Assembly: GCF_947495735.1 (NCBI RefSeq)
Contig: NZ_CANMAA010000004.1
Coordinates: 248,001-312,000 of the forward strand
DNA: 64,000 nt
Direction of reading: 5' to 3'
Source of the DNA: an uncultured Pseudokineococcus sp.
GTDB lineage: Bacteria > Actinomycetota > Actinomycetes > Actinomycetales > Quadrisphaeraceae
Position 1 is the first letter of the stretch. Each line of letters opens with the position of its first letter. Positions 25,801 to 33,346 of this stretch are shown one piece after another. The notes below the pieces were generated by a model. The model was given only the letters and a program-made list of their open reading frames with translations, did no database searches and was not told the DNA's origin. The translations under genes and the position numbers were made by a program.

Positions 25801-27131
25801 CCGCGGCCGAGCGATTACCCCCTGACCAGCTGCACCTCTACGTCGTCGAGCGCGAGCCGGCGGGCCTGTCGACCTACGCAGAGCTCCCCCACTGCGGCGG
25901 GGTCTTCGGGGCCGACGAACCGGACCGGGTGCGCCGGTTCGTGACGTGGCTGTACGAGGAGGTCGAGCGACGCAAGCGAGGGCTCACGGCTGCACGCGGC
26001 GAGACGCCGCCGACGCTGCTGGTCCTGATCGACGGCTGGGAGTTGTTCCACGACCCCGCCGACCCCGGTTCTGTGGGGACGTCGGTGGCCGGTCGCCTCG
26101 TGCAGGTCATCGAGGGCGGGACGAAGGTCGGGGTGCGTGTCGTCGTCACCAGCGAGCGAGGTCCGCTGACGCGCAAGCCCGGTGACCTGTTCGCCACCAA
26201 GGTGGTCCTGAAGTTTCCGCAGGCCAACGTCGTGCGGGACGTGCTGCCGGCTAGCGCGTTCCTACCGCCGCCGTTGCCGGGCCGCGGCGTCGTCGTCGCG
26301 GAGGGCGGGTCCGTCCGGCACGTGCAGGTGGCGCAGCCGGGCGAGAGCGTCCAGGCGCTCGTTGAGCGGGTGCGGGGCTCGTCACCGACCCCGGAGCGGG
26401 CGCCCCGGCGGTTCCCGTCCCTGCCGTGGCCGCTGCCGCTGGCCGACGTCCCCCGCCCAGACGGGGTCAGCGACGGCTGGGTTCCACTTGGCGTCGGCGG
26501 ACCCGACTTGGGACCGGTCGGGGTGGACCTGTTCACCGGTCCTCAGGGGCTGCTCGTGTCCGGGCCCGCCAAGTCGGGACGCTCCACCGCCGCGGCGACG
26601 ACCGCCCTCGCGCTGGCCCAGCGCGGCGTGGGCTGCATCGTTCTGTGCAAGCCGCAGTCGCCGGTGAAGGGGTGGCTGTCCGGGCGGGCAAACGTGATGG
26701 TGCTGGAGGGGCCGACCCTGACGGACGAGGTCATCCGCAGTGCCGCCGCCGGCCTGGGCACCGACCGCGTCGTCGTCATCGCTGACGACTGCGAGCAGCT
26801 CACCATGGTCGCGACCGAGAAGTCCTACGACGAGCTGCCGACCCTGCTCGCCGAGGCGCTGACACCCGAGCGGTCGGGGCAGATGGGGCTCGTGCTGTGC
26901 GGCAACGGCATGCCGCTCCTGGAGAGCACGAAGCGCTCGCTGGCCAGCGTCGCACAGCGGGTCTCGCAGGAGGGAGCGACGCTGTTGCTCACTCCGACGG
27001 ACCGTGCAACAGCTCGGGAACACCGGCTCGCGCTGGAGGCCGACCAGTACCTGGCCGGTCCTGCTGGCCGGGGCTACCTGTTGAGTGAGCGTAGGCAGCA
27101 ACTGGTCCAACTGCCCAACCGGACGCCGTAG
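22833..27131 (+). CDS. FHA-domain FtsK/SpoIIIE ATPase, type VII secretion EccC/EssC-like
   Basis: 1432 aa membrane motor. A ubiquitin-like N-terminus (residues 1-75) is followed by an FHA domain (~95-185) with the phosphothreonine-binding signature TVGRE, SGRHAEV and GSTNGT. Two membrane helices lie at ~226-270. Three FtsK/SpoIIIE ATPase domains follow: Walker A GTTGAGKS near 637 with Walker B LILVDFKGG; GGPQSGRTT near 973 with LLVLIDGWE; GPAKSGRST near 1243 with VVVIADDCE. The second and third P-loops have Arg instead of the catalytic Lys, so only the first looks fully active. FHA plus two helices plus three ATPases is the EssC layout rather than mycobacterial EccCa/EccCb. Three ATGs in a row open the gene. 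It converges with the rhs gene across 140 nt. Confidence 0.9.
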   Translation: MMMLRCTVVDARAAALHDVEVSAEPGSTVASLLDALPLDVAGRRAYVGFEVLDPAQTIAESPLSVGCLVSMDVAVPGPRSVPDGAGGALRVLSGPDTGRWTWLLTDVALTVGREPGAGLVLTDPKVSGRHAEVVVGRDEARVTDCGSTNGTRIAGVALQEQMSLPDGGTVEVGESVLQWLRLERVEREWRRSPDGRLEFTRRFHRAEAPVAASVDMPAPVPTSTRNFLAMGAALVAPLVLGGVMALANGQPAYLLMALLAPVTAGLGWVVERRTRRQQQVGFEKEKIRAATEISAAVTDQERVRRLNDPDEVTLGLYALGALPGLWTKELNGPDALTMRVGVRDEDAQVELRGERWPGLEPPRLRSVPVTLDLRATGVVGVVGDTPRVEGLARWLVLQLATRRSPEDLSLHVLSTGDGSHLHWVRWLPHVDAGPDGDVPCLVAMTDEQRMARAEELERLVRSRQRARQGTSQHARADSDVVVVLDGAHELRRLSGMRTVLTEGPEVGVYAICLDETDVHECRGTIAVDAQGRLDVVRTHDAPAVRATAESTTRDDAERIARLLAPMRDRAHGSGGDTAIPHPVRFLDLVKIGSPEPTDVARVWEDHPGPTLRVPLGADASGTVHVDLVGQGPHTMLAGTTGAGKSVLLQALIASLLLHNRPDELNLILVDFKGGAAFLPFERCPHVVGLIRSAQDDPATRFDEAAAARVLASLREEKDRRTRIVAQYEDIDTYLRKRPAGAPALPRLVMVFDEFARVLDAAPGFLPELVAIAGVGRSLGMHLLFATQALSGKLTPEMKTNINLRISLRQNEPGESIEVLDVPDAVHIPGRLRGRGLILSRVDELPQPRPFQSGYLGAPPPVEGAPPAQVRIVDWPAVGDLRPVAKDERSNQPTDQDLLIAAVERAAKNLNLPAPLRPLLPPLPPTVTLAQLTELATSPAPAATVPFGLADHPEQQAQPQEHVPLTGDTRVLIAGGPQSGRTTAVRTLIHAAAERLPPDQLHLYVVEREPAGLSTYAELPHCGGVFGADEPDRVRRFVTWLYEEVERRKRGLTAARGETPPTLLVLIDGWELFHDPADPGSVGTSVAGRLVQVIEGGTKVGVRVVVTSERGPLTRKPGDLFATKVVLKFPQANVVRDVLPASAFLPPPLPGRGVVVAEGGSVRHVQVAQPGESVQALVERVRGSSPTPERAPRRFPSLPWPLPLADVPRPDGVSDGWVPLGVGGPDLGPVGVDLFTGPQGLLVSGPAKSGRSTAAATTALALAQRGVGCIVLCKPQSPVKGWLSGRANVMVLEGPTLTDEVIRSAAAGLGTDRVVVIADDCEQLTMVATEKSYDELPTLLAEALTPERSGQMGLVLCGNGMPLLESTKRSLASVAQRVSQEGATLLLTPTDRATAREHRLALEADQYLAGPAGRGYLLSERRQQLVQLPNRTP

Positions 27132-27271
27132 CGGCGCTAGGGCGCAGGCGAGCGCCGGGGGCCCCTCTCGACCGTCTTCGCGCATCGTCGTGACGCGAAC
27201 AGGGCGCACCATGACCTCGCATTGCTCACAGTAGCGCCAGGCGAGGGCGCGACTCGAGCGGCGACACCTCC

Positions 27272-30200
27272 CTAATCACAGAGATCTTCAGGATCGGCCA
27301 CGAAGAACTGCGCACCCCCGCCAGAGTATCTAAAGTTGTTGGCTACGCGGCCCGAAAGGTAGGTGGCGCCTGAACGAATCCTAAATTGAGCCAACCCGGT
27401 CATTGCGTTGTTCGATGGAAGGGCGAGTTCACTACGCGTGGCCGGAAGTGTCGGCGTTAGATATCGGCCACGAGCCGCGGATCCGATTTCGCCCGGACGG
27501 ACGAGGGTGGACGCTGCCGGGATCCCGTCGACGGAGAAGAATCGGACGCCGTAGGTGTCGGGCCCAGCCACCTCGGTCCTGACGGTCCCGGGTGCGAACG
27601 AACCCAAGATCTGCTTTCGATGTACCCGCGGCACCCCCTGGTCGCGCAGGTACTGCGATGCTTGCCGGACCCCTGCGTAAGCACCCGAAAGTGCTTTCGA
27701 AGAGTTGCCACAGCCGCCACCTGCGTCACTCTTCGAGCCGGCCATGCCACTCTCTGTGGTCAAGCCCAGCGGGTCACTTAGGATCAGGGGATCAGCAACG
27801 TAGGCGTAGAGCGACGGCCCTCCCGCCAGCCGAATAGGGTCCTGACTGATGTACCGCTCGTCCTCCGGGTCGTAGTACCGGAAGCGGTTGTAGTACAAGC
27901 CGGTTTCGAGGTCCTCGTATTGCCCCGGGCGACGGAAGGGGCATCGCCAACGGTGACTCAACGAGTCGTCATCCAACTCGGACGTCAAGCCGTCTCGCTT
28001 GACGATTGCCGCAACAGGCTCACCGATGTAATCTGTTACGACAGAATCCGTGACGCCAGTGGTCAAGCGAGCCAGCGGGCGGAAACTTCCGGGCTCGAAC
28101 AGCCAACTTATCGGCGCGTCGGCGCTACCGCGCTCGAGCGGCTCGCGGACAAGGAAGCACGCTAATACGGCCTCTCGTCGCGCGACCGCAGTGTCCGCCG
28201 CCCAAAGCCCCGACCCGACTTGCGCGTCTGATTCACCGCGCACCCATTCGTGCAGGGGTACATCCGAGTCCCACACCCAGATGGTGGTCTGACCGCCGAA
28301 AGTCTTGCTGGCGCGACGACCTAGGGCGTCGTACGTGAACGTGACCTTCATGCCATCTGGGCGAATGACCTCGGCCAATTGTCCCGTCGCTTCCCACTGG
28401 TAGCGCCAAGCCTCTCCGTCCGAGCCGTCCTTGAACAGCAGGTCGCCCTCAGCGTCATATTCGTAACGAATGCGGCGGCCTGCGTCGTCCTCAGACTCCA
28501 GCAGTTGCCCCGCCGGCCCGTACACCCGGTCGGTGCGGTACCGGGTCCGGAAGAGGTTCCCCACCGCGTCGGGCATGCGCAGCTCGACTCGGCCATCGGC
28601 GTACGTCGCCGACATGAGCTGACCCAGCGCGTCGTGCTCGTACCGGATCGGGCCGGTCAGGGCGTCGACCACGCCGCGGAGCCGGCCGTCGACTTCCCAG
28701 TCGTACGTTCGATCCCGCACGACACCGTCCGTCGTCGTCACCTCCTGCCGCTCCGGCCGCCCGAGCCCGTCCCTGTGCCACCGGCTCTGCAAGCCGCCGG
28801 GCAGTTCACGAAAAACTTCCTGGCCGAGCGCATCTCGTGTGAACCGTGCCTCGAAGCCATCCGCGGATACGCCCGTGACGTCACCGACCGCGTTCCGCTC
28901 AATGGTCTCGTCCAGCCCGAGCGAGCTTTGCACCCGCACCCGGGAGTCGAGCTCGTCGTACTCGCTGTCGATCCAGTGTTCGCCCTGCCACTCCCGGGTG
29001 ACCCGGCCGAGCACGTCGCGCTCGAACCGCACCGGGACCGTGTCGTTCTCCGCCAGCATCAGCGCTCCGTCGGCGCGGTAGGCGAACCGCTCCCCCGTCC
29101 CGTCGCCGTGCTCGACGGCGACGACGCGGTCGCCGTCGTCGTAGCGGTACCGGGTCACCATCCCGGAAGCCCGGCGCATGGACACGACCCGCCCAAGGAC
29201 GTCTCGCTCATACAGGCGCAGCACCCCGTCGAAGCCGCGCTCGGTCGTCACCTCGCCGGTCGGACCGTGGCCGAACCCGTACACGTAGCCGTGCTCGTTG
29301 ACGACCCCGGTCAGCTGCTCCTCGGTGTCGTACTCAAACCGGACGGTCGTGCCGGCCTGCTCCCTGGAGGCCAGCCGCCCCATGCCTTGGTAGGTGAACC
29401 CGACGTCGTACAGCCGGTCGACGGCGTGCAGGAGGTTGCCCTCACCGTCGTACTCGAACTCCCGGACGTTGCCGTCCGGCTCGTCGACACGCACGACCCG
29501 GCCGGCCAGGTCGAACCGCCGGAGCTGGTCGTTGCCCAGCGGATCGGTTGCCGCGACGGGCCAGCCGAGGGCGTTGCGACGCCAGCCGCTCGTCGCCCCA
29601 TCCGGCGTCGTCACTTCCGAGATCGAGCCCCGCTCGTCGTACGTCAGACCGGTCACGCCGCCCGCGGGGTCAGTGACGCCGGCGAGCTGCCGCCCCGAGT
29701 AGTCGAAGGTCCACGTCCGGCCCAGCGGGTCGCGGCGCTCGCGGAGCAGCCCAGTGTCGTCGTAGGACCACGCCCACTCGCCGCCGACCGGGTCCACGGC
29801 GGCGATCGGGAGGTCGCGGTCGTCGTACGTCGACTCGACACTCGAGCCGTCGGGACGAATCACCGAGATCTCGTTGCCGCGGGCGTCGTATTCGTGCGTG
29901 GTGACGCGGCCGAGCGGATCGACCTCCTCGACGGGCTGCCGGTACTCGAAGCGGGTGCGGCGCTCGCCGCCCAGCGCGTCGATCGTGCGCACCACGACGC
30001 CACCCTCGTGCTCGTGCCGAGTGACATGGCCGAGGGAGTCGGTCACCGTCGTGACGCCCGGCTCGTAGACGAGGCGGTGGTCGTAGATGCCGCCGTCACC
30101 CCAGGTGTGCAGGCAGCGGGCGCGCTCGTCGGCGCCGTCGTACTCGAAGAAGAACGTGAGCCCGGTGCGGTCGGTCTCACGGACGAGCAGGTGACCGTCG

Positions 30201-31846
30201 TACTCGTAGCGGACCGCCTGCCCGAGGGCGTCGGTCATCGAGGCGAGGTTGCCGCGCGCGTCGTAGGCGTAGCGGGCGGCGGCGAAGCGCCCACCCGGCA
30301 GGTCGGGATGCGGGGCGGTGAGAGCGGTGAGGCGGCCCGCGTCATCGTGCTCCAGCCGCAGGTCTCGACCTCCGCTGTCGATGATCCGCGCGAGGCGGCC
30401 CTGTCCGTCATACGAGAGCGCGATCCGGTGGCCGGCGCGGTTCGCGACCGCCCGCAGGACGTGGGTGACCGGCTCGTCGCCGGCGTCCTCGTCCAGCGGG
30501 GCGAACCGGTAGGTGAGGCCGTCGGCCCCTGTGAGCAGGTAGCCGGCGTCGTCGCGGGCCACCGTCAGCCGTTCGACGCGCTCGTAGTAGCTGTCCCCCG
30601 GGTCGAGCGGGAACAGGTCCACCGCCCGCCCGTCGGGCGTCCGGTAGAGCACCGCGTCAGGAGCGACGTGCAGGGCCGCGTCGAAGGCGTGGTGCCAGCC
30701 GCGGCCCAGCGGGCCGGCGTACGTGCTGGTGCTGAACCAGACGCGCTCGAAAGCGAACGGCAGGGGGCCGGGCAGCGCGAAGTCGGTGAGGTCGGTGAAG
30801 ACCTTGCCGGTCGCGACGTCGACCGGGTGGCCGGTGACCGTGCAGATGCCGCGATGCGCCAGGTTGCGCCCCCGGTCACCGACGTCGTAGCGGTCACTGA
30901 GCCGCTTGGCCCGGTCGTGGGCGCGGTCGCTGAACTGCTTGACCGTCTTCGTCTCCTGCAGCCGCTTGACCGATCCGCCGATGGCCCGACCGCCGAAACG
31001 GGTGGCGAGCATCAACGCCGCTTCTCCCGCGAGGTCCTTCCACCCGATCTTGCCCTCACGCAGCTGCTTCAGCGTGTCGGCCACACCGACCGCGGCCGTC
31101 GCCAGCAGCGCCGCGCCGACGACGAGCGCCAGCGGGCCGCTGACGAACAGCGCCGCCACGGCGAGGACCATCCCGGCGTTCTCGCAGATCCGGACGAAGC
31201 CGTCCCAGGTGGTGAAGGACTGCTTGAGGTAGCCGCCGACCTTCTCCCACCACCGGCGGTTGCGCATCCCGCTGTCCTGGAGGGCGCCGTCGATGGCGGC
31301 GGCACACGTGCGCTCACCGTCACCGCGAAGGTTCTCCGCCTCCTCCGCCAGGCGTTCCGCGACACTTCGGAGACGTTCCGCCTCCTCGTAGCGGGACAGG
31401 GCGGCGCGGAAGGGCTCGGCCTGAACGCCGTAGTCCTCGATCGAGCGCCCGATGACGGGCCAACCGCTGGCCCAGGCGTCCCAGTCGGGGTCGATCGCCT
31501 CGAGCTCCCAGCTGGCCTCGCGCCGTGTCCTCTCGGCGGCAGCGCTGTTGTGCTGCGCGGTGCGCCACCTGTCCTGCGCTTGTTCCAGCGTGGTCGCGTA
31601 GATCTTGAGGGCTGCGCCGCACCCGCCGTAGCCGCGGCTCAGCTTGTCGAGCTCCTCTGGGAGGTCACCGATGAGCTCCTCCACCTTGGGCGCGAAGGCG
31701 CCCTGGAGAGCGAGCTCACCGCCGGTGATGTCGCGCCGCGCCGACCGCAAAGTGGCGGCGGCAGCACCCGCCGCCTCGGCACGGTCGGCCCAGTGCTGAG
31801 CGAGCAGGCGGATCCCCGCCGGATCTCCGGGCGTGCCTCGGGCCAC
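27272..31846 (-). CDS. Rhs polymorphic toxin with N-terminal WXG100-like domain and ART-like tip
   Basis: 1524 aa. Residues 1-~110 form a helical ESX/WXG100-like targeting domain, followed by coiled helices and a hydrophobic pair (~222-260). The DUF6531-type entry GHPVDVATGKVFTDLTDFAL begins near 335. Dozens of YD repeats (YDARGN, YDERGS, YDALGR) build the shell. The Rhs core closes with YDPEDERYISQDPIRLAGG and ends at SDPLGL near 1358. The last ~160 residues are the variable toxin: GSFAPGTVRTEVAG, TYGVRFF, GRYLTPTLPATRSELALPSN, TGLAQFRIRSGATYLSG and GGGAQFFVADP. From memory this resembles TreTu-type ADP-ribosylating Rhs tips. The tip DNA is much lower in GC. GTG start with GAGGAG 9 nt upstream. 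No immunity gene follows. Confidence 0.85.
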   Translation of the reverse strand: MARGTPGDPAGIRLLAQHWADRAEAAGAAAATLRSARRDITGGELALQGAFAPKVEELIGDLPEELDKLSRGYGGCGAALKIYATTLEQAQDRWRTAQHNSAAAERTRREASWELEAIDPDWDAWASGWPVIGRSIEDYGVQAEPFRAALSRYEEAERLRSVAERLAEEAENLRGDGERTCAAAIDGALQDSGMRNRRWWEKVGGYLKQSFTTWDGFVRICENAGMVLAVAALFVSGPLALVVGAALLATAAVGVADTLKQLREGKIGWKDLAGEAALMLATRFGGRAIGGSVKRLQETKTVKQFSDRAHDRAKRLSDRYDVGDRGRNLAHRGICTVTGHPVDVATGKVFTDLTDFALPGPLPFAFERVWFSTSTYAGPLGRGWHHAFDAALHVAPDAVLYRTPDGRAVDLFPLDPGDSYYERVERLTVARDDAGYLLTGADGLTYRFAPLDEDAGDEPVTHVLRAVANRAGHRIALSYDGQGRLARIIDSGGRDLRLEHDDAGRLTALTAPHPDLPGGRFAAARYAYDARGNLASMTDALGQAVRYEYDGHLLVRETDRTGLTFFFEYDGADERARCLHTWGDGGIYDHRLVYEPGVTTVTDSLGHVTRHEHEGGVVVRTIDALGGERRTRFEYRQPVEEVDPLGRVTTHEYDARGNEISVIRPDGSSVESTYDDRDLPIAAVDPVGGEWAWSYDDTGLLRERRDPLGRTWTFDYSGRQLAGVTDPAGGVTGLTYDERGSISEVTTPDGATSGWRRNALGWPVAATDPLGNDQLRRFDLAGRVVRVDEPDGNVREFEYDGEGNLLHAVDRLYDVGFTYQGMGRLASREQAGTTVRFEYDTEEQLTGVVNEHGYVYGFGHGPTGEVTTERGFDGVLRLYERDVLGRVVSMRRASGMVTRYRYDDGDRVVAVEHGDGTGERFAYRADGALMLAENDTVPVRFERDVLGRVTREWQGEHWIDSEYDELDSRVRVQSSLGLDETIERNAVGDVTGVSADGFEARFTRDALGQEVFRELPGGLQSRWHRDGLGRPERQEVTTTDGVVRDRTYDWEVDGRLRGVVDALTGPIRYEHDALGQLMSATYADGRVELRMPDAVGNLFRTRYRTDRVYGPAGQLLESEDDAGRRIRYEYDAEGDLLFKDGSDGEAWRYQWEATGQLAEVIRPDGMKVTFTYDALGRRASKTFGGQTTIWVWDSDVPLHEWVRGESDAQVGSGLWAADTAVARREAVLACFLVREPLERGSADAPISWLFEPGSFRPLARLTTGVTDSVVTDYIGEPVAAIVKRDGLTSELDDDSLSHRWRCPFRRPGQYEDLETGLYYNRFRYYDPEDERYISQDPIRLAGGPSLYAYVADPLILSDPLGLTTESGMAGSKSDAGGGCGNSSKALSGAYAGVRQASQYLRDQGVPRVHRKQILGSFAPGTVRTEVAGPDTYGVRFFSVDGIPAASTLVRPGEIGSAARGRYLTPTLPATRSELALPSNNAMTGLAQFRIRSGATYLSGRVANNFRYSGGGAQFFVADPEDLCD

Positions 31847-31876
31847 GGGCGGTTGCTCCTCTCAGGGCGCGGAAGC

Positions 31877-31902
31877 GCCGGTGCCCGTGTCCGAGCACCG
31901 GC
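31877..31902 (-). terminator. Attenuator-like hairpin between the WXG100 gene and rhs
   Basis: GCCGGTGC pairs with GCACCGGC around 10 nt, in the 68-nt gap between the WXG100 stop and the rhs start. It would let more transcript cover WXG100 than the long rhs gene. Confidence 0.4.
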
Positions 31903-31914
31903 AGCCCCCATCGG

Positions 31915-32214
31915 TCAGGAGACGCTGCTGCTCAGCGTCGTGTCGAGGTCGTCGTGTCCCTGCGCTGCCTTGTTGAGGAACTCCCTCATGCCGGTCAAGC
32001 CGGCGATGGCGTTCTTGGCGCCCTTGTCCCACTGCTCGTAGGAGTCACGGAACTTCCCCGGCGCAGCGCCGCCCTTGAACGAGGTCTGCACCAGCTGGTC
32101 GATCATCCGCTTCAGGTCGCCGAGCTGCTTGTCGATGTCGTCGCGCCCCACGTCGAGCTTCCGGGCGCTGTTCCGCAGCTCGGTGCGGTCGACGATGATC
32201 GTTGCTTCGGCCAT
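31915..32214 (-). CDS. WXG100-family protein with FKG in place of WxG
   Basis: 99 aa, the standard length of small type VII secretion substrates. Two amphipathic helices flank a turn that reads SFKGGAAPGKF; the canonical Trp is Phe here. The second helix has EQWDKGAKNAIAGLTGMREFL. Such proteins form helical hairpin dimers exported by, or serving as carriers for, EccC/EssC systems. ATG 32214 has AAGGAGA 6 nt before it. It lies directly upstream of the Rhs gene and is the likely secretion partner of its N-terminal ESX-like domain. Confidence 0.88.
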   Translation of the reverse strand: MAEATIIVDRTELRNSARKLDVGRDDIDKQLGDLKRMIDQLVQTSFKGGAAPGKFRDSYEQWDKGAKNAIAGLTGMREFLNKAAQGHDDLDTTLSSSVS

Positions 32215-32255
32215 GTCATCTCTCCTTCAGTGTGTGGCTGGGGCGTGGCGTTCGG

Positions 32256-32864
32256 TCAGTGCGGCGACAGGCCCGGTCGCCAGGCGAGCGTGCTGCTGAT
32301 CTCGTCGAAGAGACCGAGGAGGGGTTCGGCGAGCGCGGCCTGCGGGCTGGTGAGGACGACGTTCAGAACGGCTTCGCTGTCGGGGACGGGCACGAGCGTC
32401 TGCATCGACACGAGCGGGACGGACGGCGGCAGGACCGTCACCCCGCGGACTCGGACAGCGCGGCCGGCCCCGAACTCGAGCAGACGCACCTCGCGCCACT
32501 CGAGCGTGGTCTCTGACCGCGACACCGCGGGGATCTGAGCCGCGATGGCCTCGACCGTGTTGAGCCCTGGCTCGGGCATGCCTGCTGTGGTGAAGACCAT
32601 CAGCGACGCGAGCAGCGCCCGGTCGCCGCCCACGTCGTCCGCCGCGGCCGCGCAGTACACCGCGCCGGCACGCTCGGCCTCGGCGGCGAGATCGCGCAGT
32701 CCCCTCAGGATCGCGCAACGGTGCGGCCGGAGCTCAGGCAGCTCGGTAAGCCGGCGGTCGACCAGGCGGGACAGGTCGCCGGTGCGGGTCGCCCGCCACA
32801 CGTCGAACTCGAACCACGACTCAGGGATCCGCAGGGTGAAGAGCGGCGGGCTGAGGACGGTCAT
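32256..32864 (-). CDS. Unknown 202-aa protein of the secretion island
   Basis: I do not recognise this protein. It begins MTVLSPPLFTLRIPESWFEF, has no signal peptide or membrane helix, and alternates short strands and helices with an Ala-rich helix (LRDLAAEAERAGAVYCAAAA). The second half is strand-rich (RLLEFGAGRAVRVRGVTVLP, LVSMQTLVPVPDSEAVLNVV) and ends with LDEISSTLAW-like sequence. It starts inside the stop of the preceding gene (ATGA), so the two are coupled. By position it could be a chaperone for the Rhs/WXG100 pair or an immunity factor, which is speculation from context only. Confidence 0.75.
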   Translation of the reverse strand: MTVLSPPLFTLRIPESWFEFDVWRATRTGDLSRLVDRRLTELPELRPHRCAILRGLRDLAAEAERAGAVYCAAAADDVGGDRALLASLMVFTTAGMPEPGLNTVEAIAAQIPAVSRSETTLEWREVRLLEFGAGRAVRVRGVTVLPPSVPLVSMQTLVPVPDSEAVLNVVLTSPQAALAEPLLGLFDEISSTLAWRPGLSPH

Positions 32865-33238
32865 CCTGCTTCCCCCTGACCCGAGGCGACGCTCGATGCC
32901 TGCGGCGGCAGAGGTGCTGAGACCGCAAGCGCCTCCTGCGCGACGCCGGGAAGGGAGGCGTTCAGCGCCCCGTCCACCGTGCGGACGCCGTCGCTGAGTC
33001 CCTTGAGCATCGACGCGAGGGCATCCGTGGAGCCGACGATGTTCTCCCGGTGCTGCGAGGAGTCGTTCACGAAGTCCCGGAGCGCCGTAGTGATCCTGTC
33101 GGAAGCCAAAGCGCTCTCGGACGCGGTGTCTGGTCTCACGGGTTCGTGCAGCTCCTCGAGGACCCGACCGAGTCGGTGCACCGTCCGGTCGACGGCCTCC
33201 AGGTTGCAGGCGAAGACGCCCGACTGCGGCTCGGCCAC
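32861..33238 (-). CDS. Small helical ESX-like protein of the secretion island
   Basis: About 125 aa, nearly all helical: AVDRTVHRLGRVLEELHEPV, ITTALRDFVNDSSQHRENI, ALASMLKGLSDGVRTVDGAL, then an Ala/Pro/Ser-rich tail. The helical-hairpin length and the T7SS setting suggest an ESX-type substrate or co-substrate, but no WxG motif is present. I prefer GTG 33238, which has GAGGA 9 nt upstream; the frame stays open to GTG 33247. Its stop overlaps the next gene (ATGA). Confidence 0.7.
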   Translation of the reverse strand: MAEPQSGVFACNLEAVDRTVHRLGRVLEELHEPVRPDTASESALASDRITTALRDFVNDSSQHRENIVGSTDALASMLKGLSDGVRTVDGALNASLPGVAQEALAVSAPLPPQASSVASGQGEAG

Positions 33239-33346
33239 GATCAGCACTCCTCGGGCGTCATGGAGCGCTCCCGTTGGGAGGGCCGGGACTGTGCTGCCGC
33301 ACGAGCGTCGGGCGTCGCGGAGCCGCGACGGAGGCGTCGGCTGACC

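Noticed and set aside
28379-32041. 1220-codon plus-strand frame opposite rhs
   Set aside because: Composition of an antisense shadow; the Rhs frame has clear YD repeats and domain order.
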